NCBI RefSeq assembly: GCF_900100335.1
Contig: NZ_FNFE01000006.1
Coordinates: 186,001-250,000 of the forward strand
Length of the DNA: 64,000 nucleotides
Direction of reading: 5' to 3'
Origin: Natronorubrum texcoconense
Lineage (GTDB): Archaea > Halobacteriota > Halobacteria > Halobacteriales > Natrialbaceae
Every line of letters begins with the position of its first letter. Within the stretch, counting starts at the first letter, position 1. Made by a program: the position numbers and the translations under genes. The notes beneath the pieces are model-generated. The model searched no databases. It worked only from the letters and a program-made list of their open reading frames with translations, and was not told the DNA's origin. Positions 36,067 to 44,378 of this stretch are shown piece after piece.

Positions 36067-37977
36067 ATGAACGACTCAGACGACAGCGTCCTCGCGGAAC
36101 TCGCGGGGCTGCCGACGATCGCCCATCCGACCGTCTCGCCGTCCGGCGACGGGGTCGCGTGCTACTACGACGTCACCGGCCGAAACGAACTGCACGTCGT
36201 CGACGTCGAGAACGGCGACGTCGAGCGCTGGTCCGACGGCGAGGTGCCGCGCAACGCCCGCTGGTTCGTCGCGTGGGGCGCCGACGGCGACCGCGTCTTC
36301 TTCCACCTCGACGACGCCGGGGACGAGCAGAACGATCTCTACGCGCTGTCCCGCGACGGCTCGGTGGAACCGATCGTCCAGATGGACGGCCAGGTCGTCC
36401 TGCAGGAGGTCGGCGAGGACGGCGAGACGCTCCTCGTTGGCTCGAACCGGGACGGCCAACTGAACGTCTACCGGCACGATCTCTCGAGCGGCGAGACGTC
36501 CAAAATCACCGACTACGAGCGAGCCGTCTGGGACGCCCACCTCTCACCCGACGGCGAGCGGATCGCGTACGCGACCAACGAGACCGAGGATTTCGACAAC
36601 CGGGACGTCTACGTCGCGAACGCGGACGGCTCGGACCCCCGGAATCTCGAGATCGGCGAAACCGGTGCGGAAGCTATGCCGACGGACTGGGGTCCGGACG
36701 GCGAGTGGCTGCTCGTCGGCGACAACACGACCGACCTCGGCCGCGTCGGCGTCTACGACTTCGGTGCCGATGACGTGACCTGGTACGGCGACGACGAGTA
36801 CGACGAGCAGCCGATCGCAGTGCTCTCCGGCGGCGACCGACTCCTCGCCAGTCGCAGTCGGAACGCGAACGCCGTTCCGGTCGTCTACGACCGGGAGTCG
36901 GGCGCCGGCCGGGAACTCGAGCTCCCCGAGGGCGTCACCTCGTTCGGGATGGGACCGACCGGACTCAGCGTCGACGAAGATCGGATTCTCCTCGAGCACA
37001 CCAGCCCGACGCGCCGTCCGGAACTGCTGGTCTACAATCTCGAGAGCGACGAGTACGAAGTCCTGCTCGAGGCCGAGTACGGGCCGTTCGATCCCGACGA
37101 CTTCGCCGACGCGGAATACCTGACGTTCGACTCGGACGGCATTCCCGAAACACCCGCGAGAGCCGTCGAACACGAGCCGTACGACGAGTTCGAGATCGGC
37201 GCGCTCCTCTACGACTCCGGCGAGCGGCCCTCGCCGCTGATCGTCAACCCCCACGGCGGTCCGCGCAGTCGCGACGACACGTCCTTCGACCTCTACGCGC
37301 AGACGCTGGTCTCGCAGGGGTTCTCGGTGCTACAGGTCAACTACCGGGGATCGACTGGACGCGGCCGCGAGTTCGTCGAGGAACTGCTCGAGGACTGGGG
37401 CGGCGCCGAACAAGGAGACGTCGCGACGGCCGTCGAGTACGCCCTCGAGCGCTACGACTGGCTCGACGAGGACCGCGTCGTGGTCTTCGGGGGCTCCTAC
37501 GGCGGCTACTCGGCGTACTGGCAACTCGTCCAGTACCCCGACCTCTACGAGGCCGGAATCGCCTGGATCGGTCTCACCGACCTCGAGGAGATGTACGAGA
37601 CCACGATGGACCACTACCGTATCGAACTGATGGAGAAGTACCTCGGCACGCCCGCGGAGAATCCGGATCTCTACGAGGACCGCTCACCGCTTACGCACAT
37701 CGAGAATCTCGACGCCCCCATCTGCATCGTCCACGGGGTCAACGACCGACGCGTTCCCGTCTCGCAGGCGCGGCTGTTCCGCGAGGCGCTCGAGGAACGC
37801 GGCCTCGATGAAGCGAACGGTAAAACCGCCGAAGCGGGCGAGAACGGCGCATTCGAGTACCACGAACTCGGCGAGGAGGGCCACGCATCCTCCGACCAAG
37901 CGCAGAAGCTCCGGCTCTTTCGGCTGCTGACGGATTTCCTCGAGCGGCGGGCTGACGGGGAACGAGCGGACGCCTGA
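36067..37977 (+). CDS. S9-family peptidase (prolyl oligopeptidase/acylaminoacyl-peptidase type)
   Basis: 636 residues. Residues 1-360 form a beta-propeller of repeated DG-containing blades (LSPDGERIAYATNE, DWGPDGEWLLVGDNT). The rest is an alpha/beta-hydrolase with NPHGGPRSRDD as oxyanion region, the nucleophile serine in GGSYGGYSAYWQL, aspartate in VHGVNDRRVPVSQ and histidine in EEGHASSDQ. It cleaves oligopeptides in the cytoplasm; no signal peptide is present. Start ATG at 36067 is placed by the promoter spacing. Confidence 0.92.
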   Translation: MNDSDDSVLAELAGLPTIAHPTVSPSGDGVACYYDVTGRNELHVVDVENGDVERWSDGEVPRNARWFVAWGADGDRVFFHLDDAGDEQNDLYALSRDGSVEPIVQMDGQVVLQEVGEDGETLLVGSNRDGQLNVYRHDLSSGETSKITDYERAVWDAHLSPDGERIAYATNETEDFDNRDVYVANADGSDPRNLEIGETGAEAMPTDWGPDGEWLLVGDNTTDLGRVGVYDFGADDVTWYGDDEYDEQPIAVLSGGDRLLASRSRNANAVPVVYDRESGAGRELELPEGVTSFGMGPTGLSVDEDRILLEHTSPTRRPELLVYNLESDEYEVLLEAEYGPFDPDDFADAEYLTFDSDGIPETPARAVEHEPYDEFEIGALLYDSGERPSPLIVNPHGGPRSRDDTSFDLYAQTLVSQGFSVLQVNYRGSTGRGREFVEELLEDWGGAEQGDVATAVEYALERYDWLDEDRVVVFGGSYGGYSAYWQLVQYPDLYEAGIAWIGLTDLEEMYETTMDHYRIELMEKYLGTPAENPDLYEDRSPLTHIENLDAPICIVHGVNDRRVPVSQARLFREALEERGLDEANGKTAEAGENGAFEYHELGEEGHASSDQAQKLRLFRLLTDFLERRADGERADA

Positions 37978-38132
37978 CTTACGAGCGAAACGCAAAACCG
38001 GGCCACGCGGGTACTGTCGGCGTGCAGTGCGTGACCCGTTATCGTGCTTGGACACGACGCGACCAGCCAACCGTCGGACTTGCTATCGCCCGACCGCACG
38101 GAAACGTCGCCCCCTCAGCCACATAAAATCAC

Positions 38133-38253
38133 GCCAGTCAATCTCATGCAAGGTGTGGTGGGGGCTGGATTGACCTCGAGTTGCCGGAACCACGCGCAGA
38201 ACCATACTGGAGGATTTTCGGAACAGTCGAGCGAACAGATCGGCCAGTCAATC
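38133..38253. repeat. 11-bp direct repeat flanking a 99-base non-coding stretch
   Basis: GCCAGTCAATC occurs at 38133-38143 and again at 38243-38253, the second copy overlapping the MFS stop. An inverted GATTGAC lies between (38168-38174). The enclosed stretch has no gene. It could be an insertion-site duplication around a decayed element, but chance cannot be excluded. Confidence 0.3.
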
Positions 38254-39472
38254 AGTCGTGCCGCTTCGTCATCGCGAGGAAACCGGCTAGCAGGAGTCCG
38301 AGCGCCGGGAAGAGGGCGAGGACGAGAAAGAGGAGGGACGTCCCGCCGTAGGTGAGGGCGATGCCGGCGATGGACGCCCCCGCAGCGCCGATGCCGAAGA
38401 CGCCGAGATACGTAACGCCGAAGGACAGCCCGTGAACGTCCGCAGTGGCGTATTTTCCGATCAGCGCTTGATGGATCGGGGCTTCCACGTAGACGAAAAA
38501 GCCGAGCGCCGCACAGATCAGCAGCGTCGCGACGAGTCCGGCGTTCGTGGCGACGGGAAAGAGCAACGAGACGACGATCAACGCGACGAACGCGCCGACG
38601 ATGGCCCACTCGGGCGAGCGGTAGTCGCTCACCCGTCCGCCGACGTACTGCCCGACGGCACCGATCAACAGCAGGCCGGCGTAGACGTACTGACTCGGTT
38701 CGAACGTCTCGCCGGCGACGATGACGGGATCGAAGACGGGGAGCTCCGCGAGGACGTCCGGGAGGAACGTAAAGACGCCCCGGTAGTACGTCCCCGCGAG
38801 CATCGCGATGACGAACACGACGGCGAAGCTGCCGACGAAGAGGAGTTTCGTCCGCTCGAACAGGGCCGTTATTCCGACGCTCGAGTCGGTAGTCGACGTG
38901 GCTTCGGCGTCGACACCCGCCCGTTCGTCGAAACGAAAGACCGAAGCCGCGAAGACGGCGACGAGCGCGGGGACGGCGAACAGCGCGGCCACGAGCCGCC
39001 AGTCCAGTAGGGTTAGTGCGATCGCCGCCGCGAGCGGGCCGACCGCCGTCCCGACGTTGCCCGCGACGCCGTGGTACGCGAGGACGGTTCCCTGCTGTTC
39101 CGAGCCGCGAGTAATCAGCGAGAGTCCCGCAGGATGGTAGAGGCTCGCCGCGGCACCCCAGAGCACGAGCGCGACGCCGAGCAGCCAGACGGTCGGCGCG
39201 AGGCTGACGAGCACGAACCCGGCGCCCATGCCGACCATCGAGAGGACGACCAGCCGTCTCGAGCCGTATCTGTCGGCCAGCGCGCCGCTCGGCAGCGCGC
39301 CGAGCCCGATGAGCCCGTAGCCGACCGCGACCACCGTCCCGAGGACGGCCGGCGAGACGTCGAAGGTGTCCAGCCAGACGACGACGAACAGCGGGATCGT
39401 GAGCTCGTAGAGGTGGAACGTCGCGTGCCCGATCATCGTGAATCGAGCGATTGCGCGATCGTTCCGGTCCAT
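38252..39472 (-). CDS. Major facilitator superfamily transporter
   Basis: 406 residues with about 12 hydrophobic helices. The loop 2-3 MFS motif is seen as ALPSGALADRYGSRRLVVLSM (G-x-x-x-D-R-x-G-x-R-R). ATFHLYELTIPLFVVVWL forms helix 1. A hydrophilic central loop carries the acidic insert DERAGVDAEATSTTDSS. The substrate is unknown; it resembles the FsmR/NarK-neighbouring sugar-or-drug efflux branch only in general terms. It lies 149 bases downstream of the MoaD-like gene on the same strand. Confidence 0.85.
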   Translation of the reverse strand: MDRNDRAIARFTMIGHATFHLYELTIPLFVVVWLDTFDVSPAVLGTVVAVGYGLIGLGALPSGALADRYGSRRLVVLSMVGMGAGFVLVSLAPTVWLLGVALVLWGAAASLYHPAGLSLITRGSEQQGTVLAYHGVAGNVGTAVGPLAAAIALTLLDWRLVAALFAVPALVAVFAASVFRFDERAGVDAEATSTTDSSVGITALFERTKLLFVGSFAVVFVIAMLAGTYYRGVFTFLPDVLAELPVFDPVIVAGETFEPSQYVYAGLLLIGAVGQYVGGRVSDYRSPEWAIVGAFVALIVVSLLFPVATNAGLVATLLICAALGFFVYVEAPIHQALIGKYATADVHGLSFGVTYLGVFGIGAAGASIAGIALTYGGTSLLFLVLALFPALGLLLAGFLAMTKRHD

Positions 39473-39621
39473 AGCGTGGCTAATCAGGTGTACTGGTTAG
39501 TCGTTCCGATCGGCACGAGGTGGTGGGTACTCGAGGACGAGTACGCCCTCGCTGACCGGTTCGGATGGCGATTCGGCGCTCGATCGCGATGTCGGTTCGG
39601 CGCTTCGGTTCCGTCGACAGG

Positions 39622-39903
39622 TTAGCCACCGTACACCGACGGCACCAGCCGAATCACGTCGGTCTCCTCGAGTTCCGTCTCGAGACCGTCGATATGCGTC
39701 ACGTCTCGTTTGTTCTTCGTGACGACCGTTTTTCCCACCGGTTCGTTCCCGTCGTCGGACACGAGTCGTCCCTCGAGCTCGGGGTACGTCGACTCGAGAT
39801 CGAGGAGGAGTTTTCCCACACTCTCGGCGTCCGTCTCGTAGCGGACGGTCTTCTCGCCGACGGCGTCGCGAAACGGGCCGAAGAAGACGCACTCGAGTTG
39901 CAC
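39622..39903 (-). CDS. MoaD/ThiS-like ubiquitin-type small modifier protein (SAMP-like)
   Basis: 93 residues with a beta-grasp pattern (MQLECVFFGPFRDAVGEKTVRY, helix SVGKLLLDLESTYPELEG) and the C-terminal glycine pair VIRLVPSVYGG. Haloarchaeal proteins of this type are activated by an E1-like enzyme and either carry sulfur for molybdopterin/tungstopterin synthesis or are conjugated to target proteins as SAMPs. The length is near that of Haloferax SAMP3 (from memory). Its position near aor suggests the cofactor role, which is inference. A TATA-like CTCTTAAATC on the plus strand (minus GATTTAAGAG) lies 23-32 bases upstream. Confidence 0.85.
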   Translation of the reverse strand: MQLECVFFGPFRDAVGEKTVRYETDAESVGKLLLDLESTYPELEGRLVSDDGNEPVGKTVVTKNKRDVTHIDGLETELEETDVIRLVPSVYGG

Positions 39904-39925
39904 GACTCGAGGTTCGGCGTAGCTC

Positions 39926-39935
39926 CTCTTAAATC
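39926..39935 (-). promoter_or_regulatory. TATA-like box of the MoaD-like gene
   Basis: Minus-strand GATTTAAGAG, 23-32 bases before the ATG at 39903, suits a leaderless transcript. Confidence 0.5.
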
Positions 39936-39961
39936 GACGGTGTCGAGTTCGGCAGGTGACC

Positions 39962-40001
39962 GATCGACGGAGGCGGAGATGGATCGACGGAGGCAGCAGA
40001 T
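39962..40001. repeat. Two-copy 20-bp tandem repeat
   Basis: The 13-mer GATCGACGGAGGC starts at 39962 and again at 39982, followed by similar but not identical bases, giving a period of 20. It lies just beyond the permease stop and has no obvious function. Confidence 0.45.
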
Positions 40002-40011
40002 AAGACGGGAG

Positions 40012-41391
40012 TTAGTCGTCGCTCGGGCCGACCGCTGGCTCCGGTTCGGCGGACTCATCTGCAGGGGTGTCGAACAGCGGACTCTGCTCGCCGGGCACGA
40101 ACGTGTTGAGCAATAGGGCCGACAGCGCGGTCATGATGACGGGTTCGCCGAAGAACGTCTCGGCCGCGTTCGGGAGCCCGGAGAGCGCTTCGGGGGTCGT
40201 CGCGACGCCGAGTCCGAGGCTCAGCGAGACCGCGACGATGACCATATTCCGGCGGTCGAACTCGGTATGCAGGACGATCAGTCGGACGCCGCTGGCGGCG
40301 ACCATGCCGACCATGAGCAAGACGGCACCCCCGAAAACCGCGCTGGGAATCGTCGTGACAGCCGCCCCCACCTTGGGACTGAGTCCGAGAATCGCGAGGA
40401 TCACGCCGCTGATGCCGACGACGTGACGGCTCATCACGCCCGTAAAGTTGACGATGCCGACGTTCTGGGAGAACGACGTGATCGGGAACGCCGAGAAAAC
40501 GGCGCCGATCGAGCTCAGCAGTCCGTCGTTGAACAGCCCGCCGCGGAACTCCCTGTCCGTCGGGTTTCGCCCTTCCGCAGCCGTAACACCGGACATGTCG
40601 CCGACGGTCTCCATCGCGGAGACGAGAAAGAGGAAGGCGAAAACGACGATGGCGATCGGTTCGAACTCGAAGCCGAACCTGGTCGGCGAGGGGACGGCGA
40701 CCCAGGCGGCGTCGCCGATCGGCGAGAAGTCGACCAGCCCGAACGCGACGGCGACGACGTAGCCGATAGCGATCCCCGCGAGGATGCTCAGCAGTCGCGC
40801 GATGCCTCGAGTGAACAGGTTGAGGCCGACGGCGATAGCCAGAACGAGCGCGGCCAGACCGATGTTATGAAGCGCGCCGTAGTCGTCGGCTCCGACGCCG
40901 CCGGCAGCGTAGTCCATGGCGACGGGAATGAGGTAGAGACCGATGATGACGACGACGAGTCCGGTGACGAGCGGCGGGAAGAAGGGTTTGATGCGTTTGA
41001 ACTGCCAGCCGATGAGACCCTCGACGGCGAAGCCGGTGACGAGAATCGCCCCGAAAACGGCGGCCATGCCGTAGTCGATCCCGATCGTCACCGCCGCGCC
41101 GACGAACGTAAAACTCGAGCCCATCACGATCGGCAGGCGAGCCCCGACGGGACCGACGGTGTACGCCTGTACGACCGTCGCCAGCCCCGAAAACAGGAGA
41201 ACCATCTGGACGATGTACGCCGTGTCGGCGACGCTGAGGCCGACGTCTCCCGCCACGATGAACGCGACGGCCGTCGCCGGAACGATCATCACCGCGACGT
41301 GTTGAAGGCCGAGTAAAAGCGACTTCGGCCACGGCGGCCTGTCGTCGAGTCCGTACTCCAGTTGAATACTCCCGTCCGTTTCGTTCGACAT
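40012..41391 (-). CDS. Nucleobase permease, NCS2 family (uracil/xanthine)
   Basis: 459 residues with about 14 hydrophobic helices, starting MSNETDGSIQLEYGLDDRPPW. NCS2 landmarks: LLLGLQHVAVMIVPATAVAF at the start, LPIVMGSSFTFVGAAVTIG, and the central SAMETVGDMSGVTAAEGR with the substrate-site glutamate, followed by FPITSFSQNVGIVNFTGVMSR. It imports xanthine, uric acid or uracil, driven by cations. It lies 163 bases downstream of a phosphoribosyltransferase gene on the same strand, so the pair likely forms a salvage unit. Confidence 0.9.
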   Translation of the reverse strand: MSNETDGSIQLEYGLDDRPPWPKSLLLGLQHVAVMIVPATAVAFIVAGDVGLSVADTAYIVQMVLLFSGLATVVQAYTVGPVGARLPIVMGSSFTFVGAAVTIGIDYGMAAVFGAILVTGFAVEGLIGWQFKRIKPFFPPLVTGLVVVIIGLYLIPVAMDYAAGGVGADDYGALHNIGLAALVLAIAVGLNLFTRGIARLLSILAGIAIGYVVAVAFGLVDFSPIGDAAWVAVPSPTRFGFEFEPIAIVVFAFLFLVSAMETVGDMSGVTAAEGRNPTDREFRGGLFNDGLLSSIGAVFSAFPITSFSQNVGIVNFTGVMSRHVVGISGVILAILGLSPKVGAAVTTIPSAVFGGAVLLMVGMVAASGVRLIVLHTEFDRRNMVIVAVSLSLGLGVATTPEALSGLPNAAETFFGEPVIMTALSALLLNTFVPGEQSPLFDTPADESAEPEPAVGPSDD

Positions 41392-41416
41392 GCTATGGCC
41401 GCCACGTTGCGGATCG

Positions 41417-41427
41417 CCCACTAAAAA
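41417..41427 (-). promoter_or_regulatory. TATA-like box of the NCS2 permease gene
   Basis: Minus-strand ATCTTTTTAGT lies 26-36 bases before the ATG at 41391, indicating that the permease has its own promoter besides any readthrough from hpt. Confidence 0.45.
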
Positions 41428-41477
41428 GATTCGTATATGAGTGTATATTGGTGTTCCAGATCGCTGTGTTTACCCAC

Positions 41478-41495
41478 ATTCGTGTATACCTGAAT
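41478..41495. promoter_or_regulatory. Candidate operator in the hpt-permease space
   Basis: ATTCGTGTATACCTGAAT has ATTC/GAAT ends around the self-complementary GTATAC. A related GTGTATA occurs about 40 bases nearer the permease promoter. The two could bind a dimeric regulator upstream of the TATA-like box at 41417-41427. The evidence is symmetry and position only. Confidence 0.3.
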
Positions 41496-41554
41496 GCGCC
41501 GTGGCGACACACGACAAGCACTCGGTTTCGTCGTCAGTTCTCGCTCACAATCGG

Positions 41555-42100
41555 TTAGTGAACGACGACTTCTCCGTCTTCGACCGTGATGTCTATGAGG
41601 CTCGTCGCTTCGAACTCGGTCTCGTCCAGCGCGGACGGTCCGACTTTTCGCATCACGACGACGATATCCTCGATTTCAGCGCCGATATCGTCCAGTGCGG
41701 TACAGATGGCGGCTAGCGTGCCGCCCGTCGAGAGCATATCGTCGACGATGAGGACGCGATCTCCCGCCTCGACGTCGTTGATGTACATCTCCGACTCCGA
41801 GTAGCCGGTCTGCTGGTGCAACGAGACCTCGCCCTCGAGCCCGTACGGTCGTTTGCGGATCACGACCAGCGGAATGTCGGTCTGGAGCGAGAGCGCGGTC
41901 GCGAGGTGGATGCCCATCGCCTCCGGAGCGACGATCTTGTCGACGTCCAGATCGGCCGTCTGCATGACCTCGATGACGACCTCCCGCAGGAGGGCCGGAT
42001 CGAGCATCGGCACGCCGTTACTGATCGGGTGAACGAGGTACTCGTAGCCGTCTTTGTCGATGATCGGCGCGTCGTCGAGCGAGGCGAGAAGTTTCTCCAT
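41555..42100 (-). CDS. hpt: HGPRTase-like purine phosphoribosyltransferase
   Basis: 181 residues starting [25 protein letters not shown]. The PRPP-binding loop is [38 protein letters not shown] and [14 protein letters not shown] are the other conserved blocks. The length matches the haloarchaeal HGPRTase-like family, whose true purine substrate (hypoxanthine, guanine or adenine) has been debated. It acts in cytoplasmic purine salvage, probably on bases imported by the adjacent permease. The ATG at 42100 starts at the conserved N-terminus; the open frame beyond overlaps the next gene. Confidence 0.87.
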   Translation of the reverse strand: MEKLLASLDDAPIIDKDGYEYLVHPISNGVPMLDPALLREVVIEVMQTADLDVDKIVAPEAMGIHLATALSLQTDIPLVVIRKRPYGLEGEVSLHQQTGYSESEMYINDVEAGDRVLIVDDMLSTGGTLAAICTALDDIGAEIEDIVVVMRKVGPSALDETEFEATSLIDITVEDGEVVVH

Positions 42101-42203
42101 GTGGCCGATTGGCGCAATCGGGGGAAAAACGGTTCGTTCTCGCGTCTGTTCGAGACCGATCACCTCTCGCGTCCTCGAGGCTGACCCGTCCGCCCGCGGC
42201 GGC

Positions 42204-42950
42204 TCACTCGAGGGAAACGTCGTGCAGTTCGATCCGGGTCGGCTCCGGCACCGACTCACTCGAGAGCCCGTACTCGCCGCGTTCGGCCGTCGTCTCGTCC
42301 TCCTCGCCGGTGAGGACGATCACGCCGTCTGCGAGCATCGGTGCGAGAACGCCCCCGATCACGGCTCGAGGGTCCGCGAGCGACTCTCGAACGACGACGC
42401 GGTCGCCGGCCTCGAGGCCGTACGATTCGACGATCTCGTTGGCCGCCTCGAGCGCCTCCCCGTGGCTCACGTCCCGTTCGCCGTCGGTCAGCAGTACCGT
42501 CTCGGGATCGATGTCCAGCGGCGGGAAGGCGGGGTTCTCGCTCCAGACGCCGGCGTCGAAGTGGTGAATGTCAGGTTCGTCGGGTTTCTGCCCGTAGCCG
42601 ACCCGTTGGGCGCCCCGCGGGAGGGTGTACTCGCCGGACTCGAGGGTCACAACGGGAGCGACGAGCGCGCGGAAGTTCTCCTCGTCGGCGAGATCCATCG
42701 GCGGCTCGAACCGCGTCGTCCCCTCGAGCAGCGTCGTGCCGAAAGAGGCGAGCAGGGGAAGCGGTCCCTCGCCGACGATGCCGACGGTGACGTCCCTGCG
42801 GACGCCCGCGTGCCGCAGGAAGTTCCCGGCCTTCCAGGACGTCGTACACAGCCAGTGATTGTCGAACTCCCGACCCGTCGCGTCCACGAGCGCAGTGCGG
42901 TCGTCCCGGAGTTCCCGCGTGAGTAGATCGTCCACTGTCTCGGCGGTCAT
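42204..42950 (-). CDS. AMP-binding-enzyme-like haloarchaeal protein, N-terminal part only
   Basis: 248 residues starting [21 protein letters not shown]. The course of the sequence ([47 protein letters not shown], then [35 protein letters not shown]-like blocks) recalls acyl-CoA synthetases. However, the P-loop-like [STG]SGTTGxPK and the C-terminal ligase domain are missing. Haloarchaeal copies are sometimes annotated acetyl-CoA synthetase, but an adenylating activity is doubtful. It is 103 bases upstream of hpt on the same strand. Confidence 0.7.
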   Translation of the reverse strand: MTAETVDDLLTRELRDDRTALVDATGREFDNHWLCTTSWKAGNFLRHAGVRRDVTVGIVGEGPLPLLASFGTTLLEGTTRFEPPMDLADEENFRALVAPVVTLESGEYTLPRGAQRVGYGQKPDEPDIHHFDAGVWSENPAFPPLDIDPETVLLTDGERDVSHGEALEAANEIVESYGLEAGDRVVVRESLADPRAVIGGVLAPMLADGVIVLTGEEDETTAERGEYGLSSESVPEPTRIELHDVSLE

Positions 42951-43057
42951 GTGCGTAACTCGAGGCCCGGTCGAAAAAAGGACGCCGACTCGAGGCGGCA
43001 CAGTTGCGGTCAGTGGCCGCCATACGACGGGGCGTTCGTCTGATAGCCGCTGTTATC

Positions 43058-43138
43058 ATACGGTCTGCTGTACGTCATTTCCGGTGCAACCACGATCGTC
43101 CCGCGGTTGCACCGGTAAATCGTCACAGCAAACCGTAT
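43058..43138. repeat. 81-bp palindromic element B (two-stem structure)
   Basis: Outer arms of 14 bases (43058-43071 and 43125-43138) match at 13 positions. The internal loop is ACGTCATTT (43072-43080) opposite TAAATCGTC (43116-43124). The inner stem CCGGTGCAACC (43081-43091) pairs perfectly with GGTTGCACCGG (43105-43115) around a 13-base loop. The right arm runs into the stop codon of the DJ-1/PfpI gene (43138-43140). The plan and the internal-loop bases match element A at 33425-33508, although the stems do not. Confidence 0.8.
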
Positions 43139-43734
43139 CAGTCGTCCGCCGCCGCGGGAGCGGCGTCCTGGTGATCGATCTCGGTCCCGAGACTCTCGAG
43201 GAACTCGGCGAGCCACTCGGGGTGGTCGGGCCAGGCCTGGCCCGTCACGAGGTTCCCCTCGCGCGTGACGCCGTCCGCCCAGTCGCCGCCGGCGATTCGG
43301 ACGTCGGCCTCGAGCGCGGGATAGCCGGTACAGGTTCGGCCCTCGAGGACGTCCGCGGCGGCGAGGATCTGGACGCCGTGACACAGCGCGGCGACGGGTT
43401 TGTCTTCCTCGAAGAAGTGACGCGTGATCTCGAGCACCTCGTCGTACGTCCGGAGGTACTCGGGCGCGCGGCCGCCGGGAACCACGAGCGCGTCGTACTC
43501 GGCGGGGTCGACCGCGTCGAAGTCGTGGTTGAGTTCGAAGTTGTGCCCCGGCTTTTCAGTATACGTCTGATCGCCTTCGAAGTCGTGGATCGCCGTCGGA
43601 CAACTGTCGCCGGCCTCCTTTTCGGGGCAGACAGCGTGAACCTCGTGGCCGACCATTTCGAGCGCTTGGAACGGGACCATCACTTCGTAGTCCTCGACGT
43701 AATCGCCAGCGAGGAGCAGGATCTGGTGTGTCAT
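43138..43734 (-). CDS. DJ-1/PfpI family protein
   Basis: 198 residues starting [22 protein letters not shown]. The nucleophile-elbow cysteine is in [16 protein letters not shown], preceded by [16 protein letters not shown]; the conserved glutamate is in the DYVEDYE segment. Family members are glyoxalase III/protein deglycases, stress proteins or proteases; the exact activity is undetermined. Its stop codon is contained in palindromic element B, so the mRNA would end in or pass through that structure. Confidence 0.85.
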   Translation of the reverse strand: MTHQILLLAGDYVEDYEVMVPFQALEMVGHEVHAVCPEKEAGDSCPTAIHDFEGDQTYTEKPGHNFELNHDFDAVDPAEYDALVVPGGRAPEYLRTYDEVLEITRHFFEEDKPVAALCHGVQILAAADVLEGRTCTGYPALEADVRIAGGDWADGVTREGNLVTGQAWPDHPEWLAEFLESLGTEIDHQDAAPAAADD

Positions 43735-43874
43735 GGGAATTCCCACGTGTTGGTTCGACGACAGCCGTCATAGATTATGTTGGATGACACCACGACACTC
43801 ATGCTGTCGATTATGATCGATCTCTCTGCATTTGATTCGCCGAGAGGGCGCTCAAAGCCGGGTATGCTCGAGGC

Positions 43875-44255
43875 TTACTCCGTTCGGGACGCTCGGTAAC
43901 CGTCGATGGACTCGGCGAGGAGGTAGGCGACGAGCACGAGACCGATGATCGCAGTTCCGATCGACTCGAGTTCGACGGTGGCGACGGTTCGGTCGCCCCA
44001 GTAAGCAATCACCGCCCCCGTGGTGAAGAGCACCGCGAGCAGCGTCACGTACCGCCACCGTGACGCGACCGGCACCATCCCGTCTTCGCCGCGAACGGCG
44101 AGATAGAAGTGCGCCCCGCCGAGTACGACTCCGTAAAACAGCAGAAACGCCGGGACCGACGGGACTGGACCCTCGGTGGCGGCATCAACTGCGAGCAGGC
44201 TACCGAACGCCAACCCGACGGCGACGAGGTGGACGGCCGTCTCGCGGGCTATCAT
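43875..44255 (-). CDS. Small membrane protein of unknown function
   Basis: 126 residues with four hydrophobic helices (AVHLVAVGLAFGSLLAVDA, VPAFLLFYGVVLGGAHFYLA, YVTLLAVLFTTGAVIAYW, GTAIIGLVLVAYLLAESID) joined by short polar loops. No family recognised. It lies between the DJ-1/PfpI and dnaJ genes on the same strand with gaps of 140 and 123 bases. Confidence 0.7.
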   Translation of the reverse strand: MIARETAVHLVAVGLAFGSLLAVDAATEGPVPSVPAFLLFYGVVLGGAHFYLAVRGEDGMVPVASRWRYVTLLAVLFTTGAVIAYWGDRTVATVELESIGTAIIGLVLVAYLLAESIDGYRASRTE

Positions 44256-44378
44256 ACTCCAACAGTACCGACGAACAGAATAACTGTTGTGGAATAGTCA
44301 GGCCAGTATCAGTCTCTCGTCTCGAGCAGCGGCACGAAATCACGGAGATGAGATCCGGCGAACTCACGAATTCACGGC

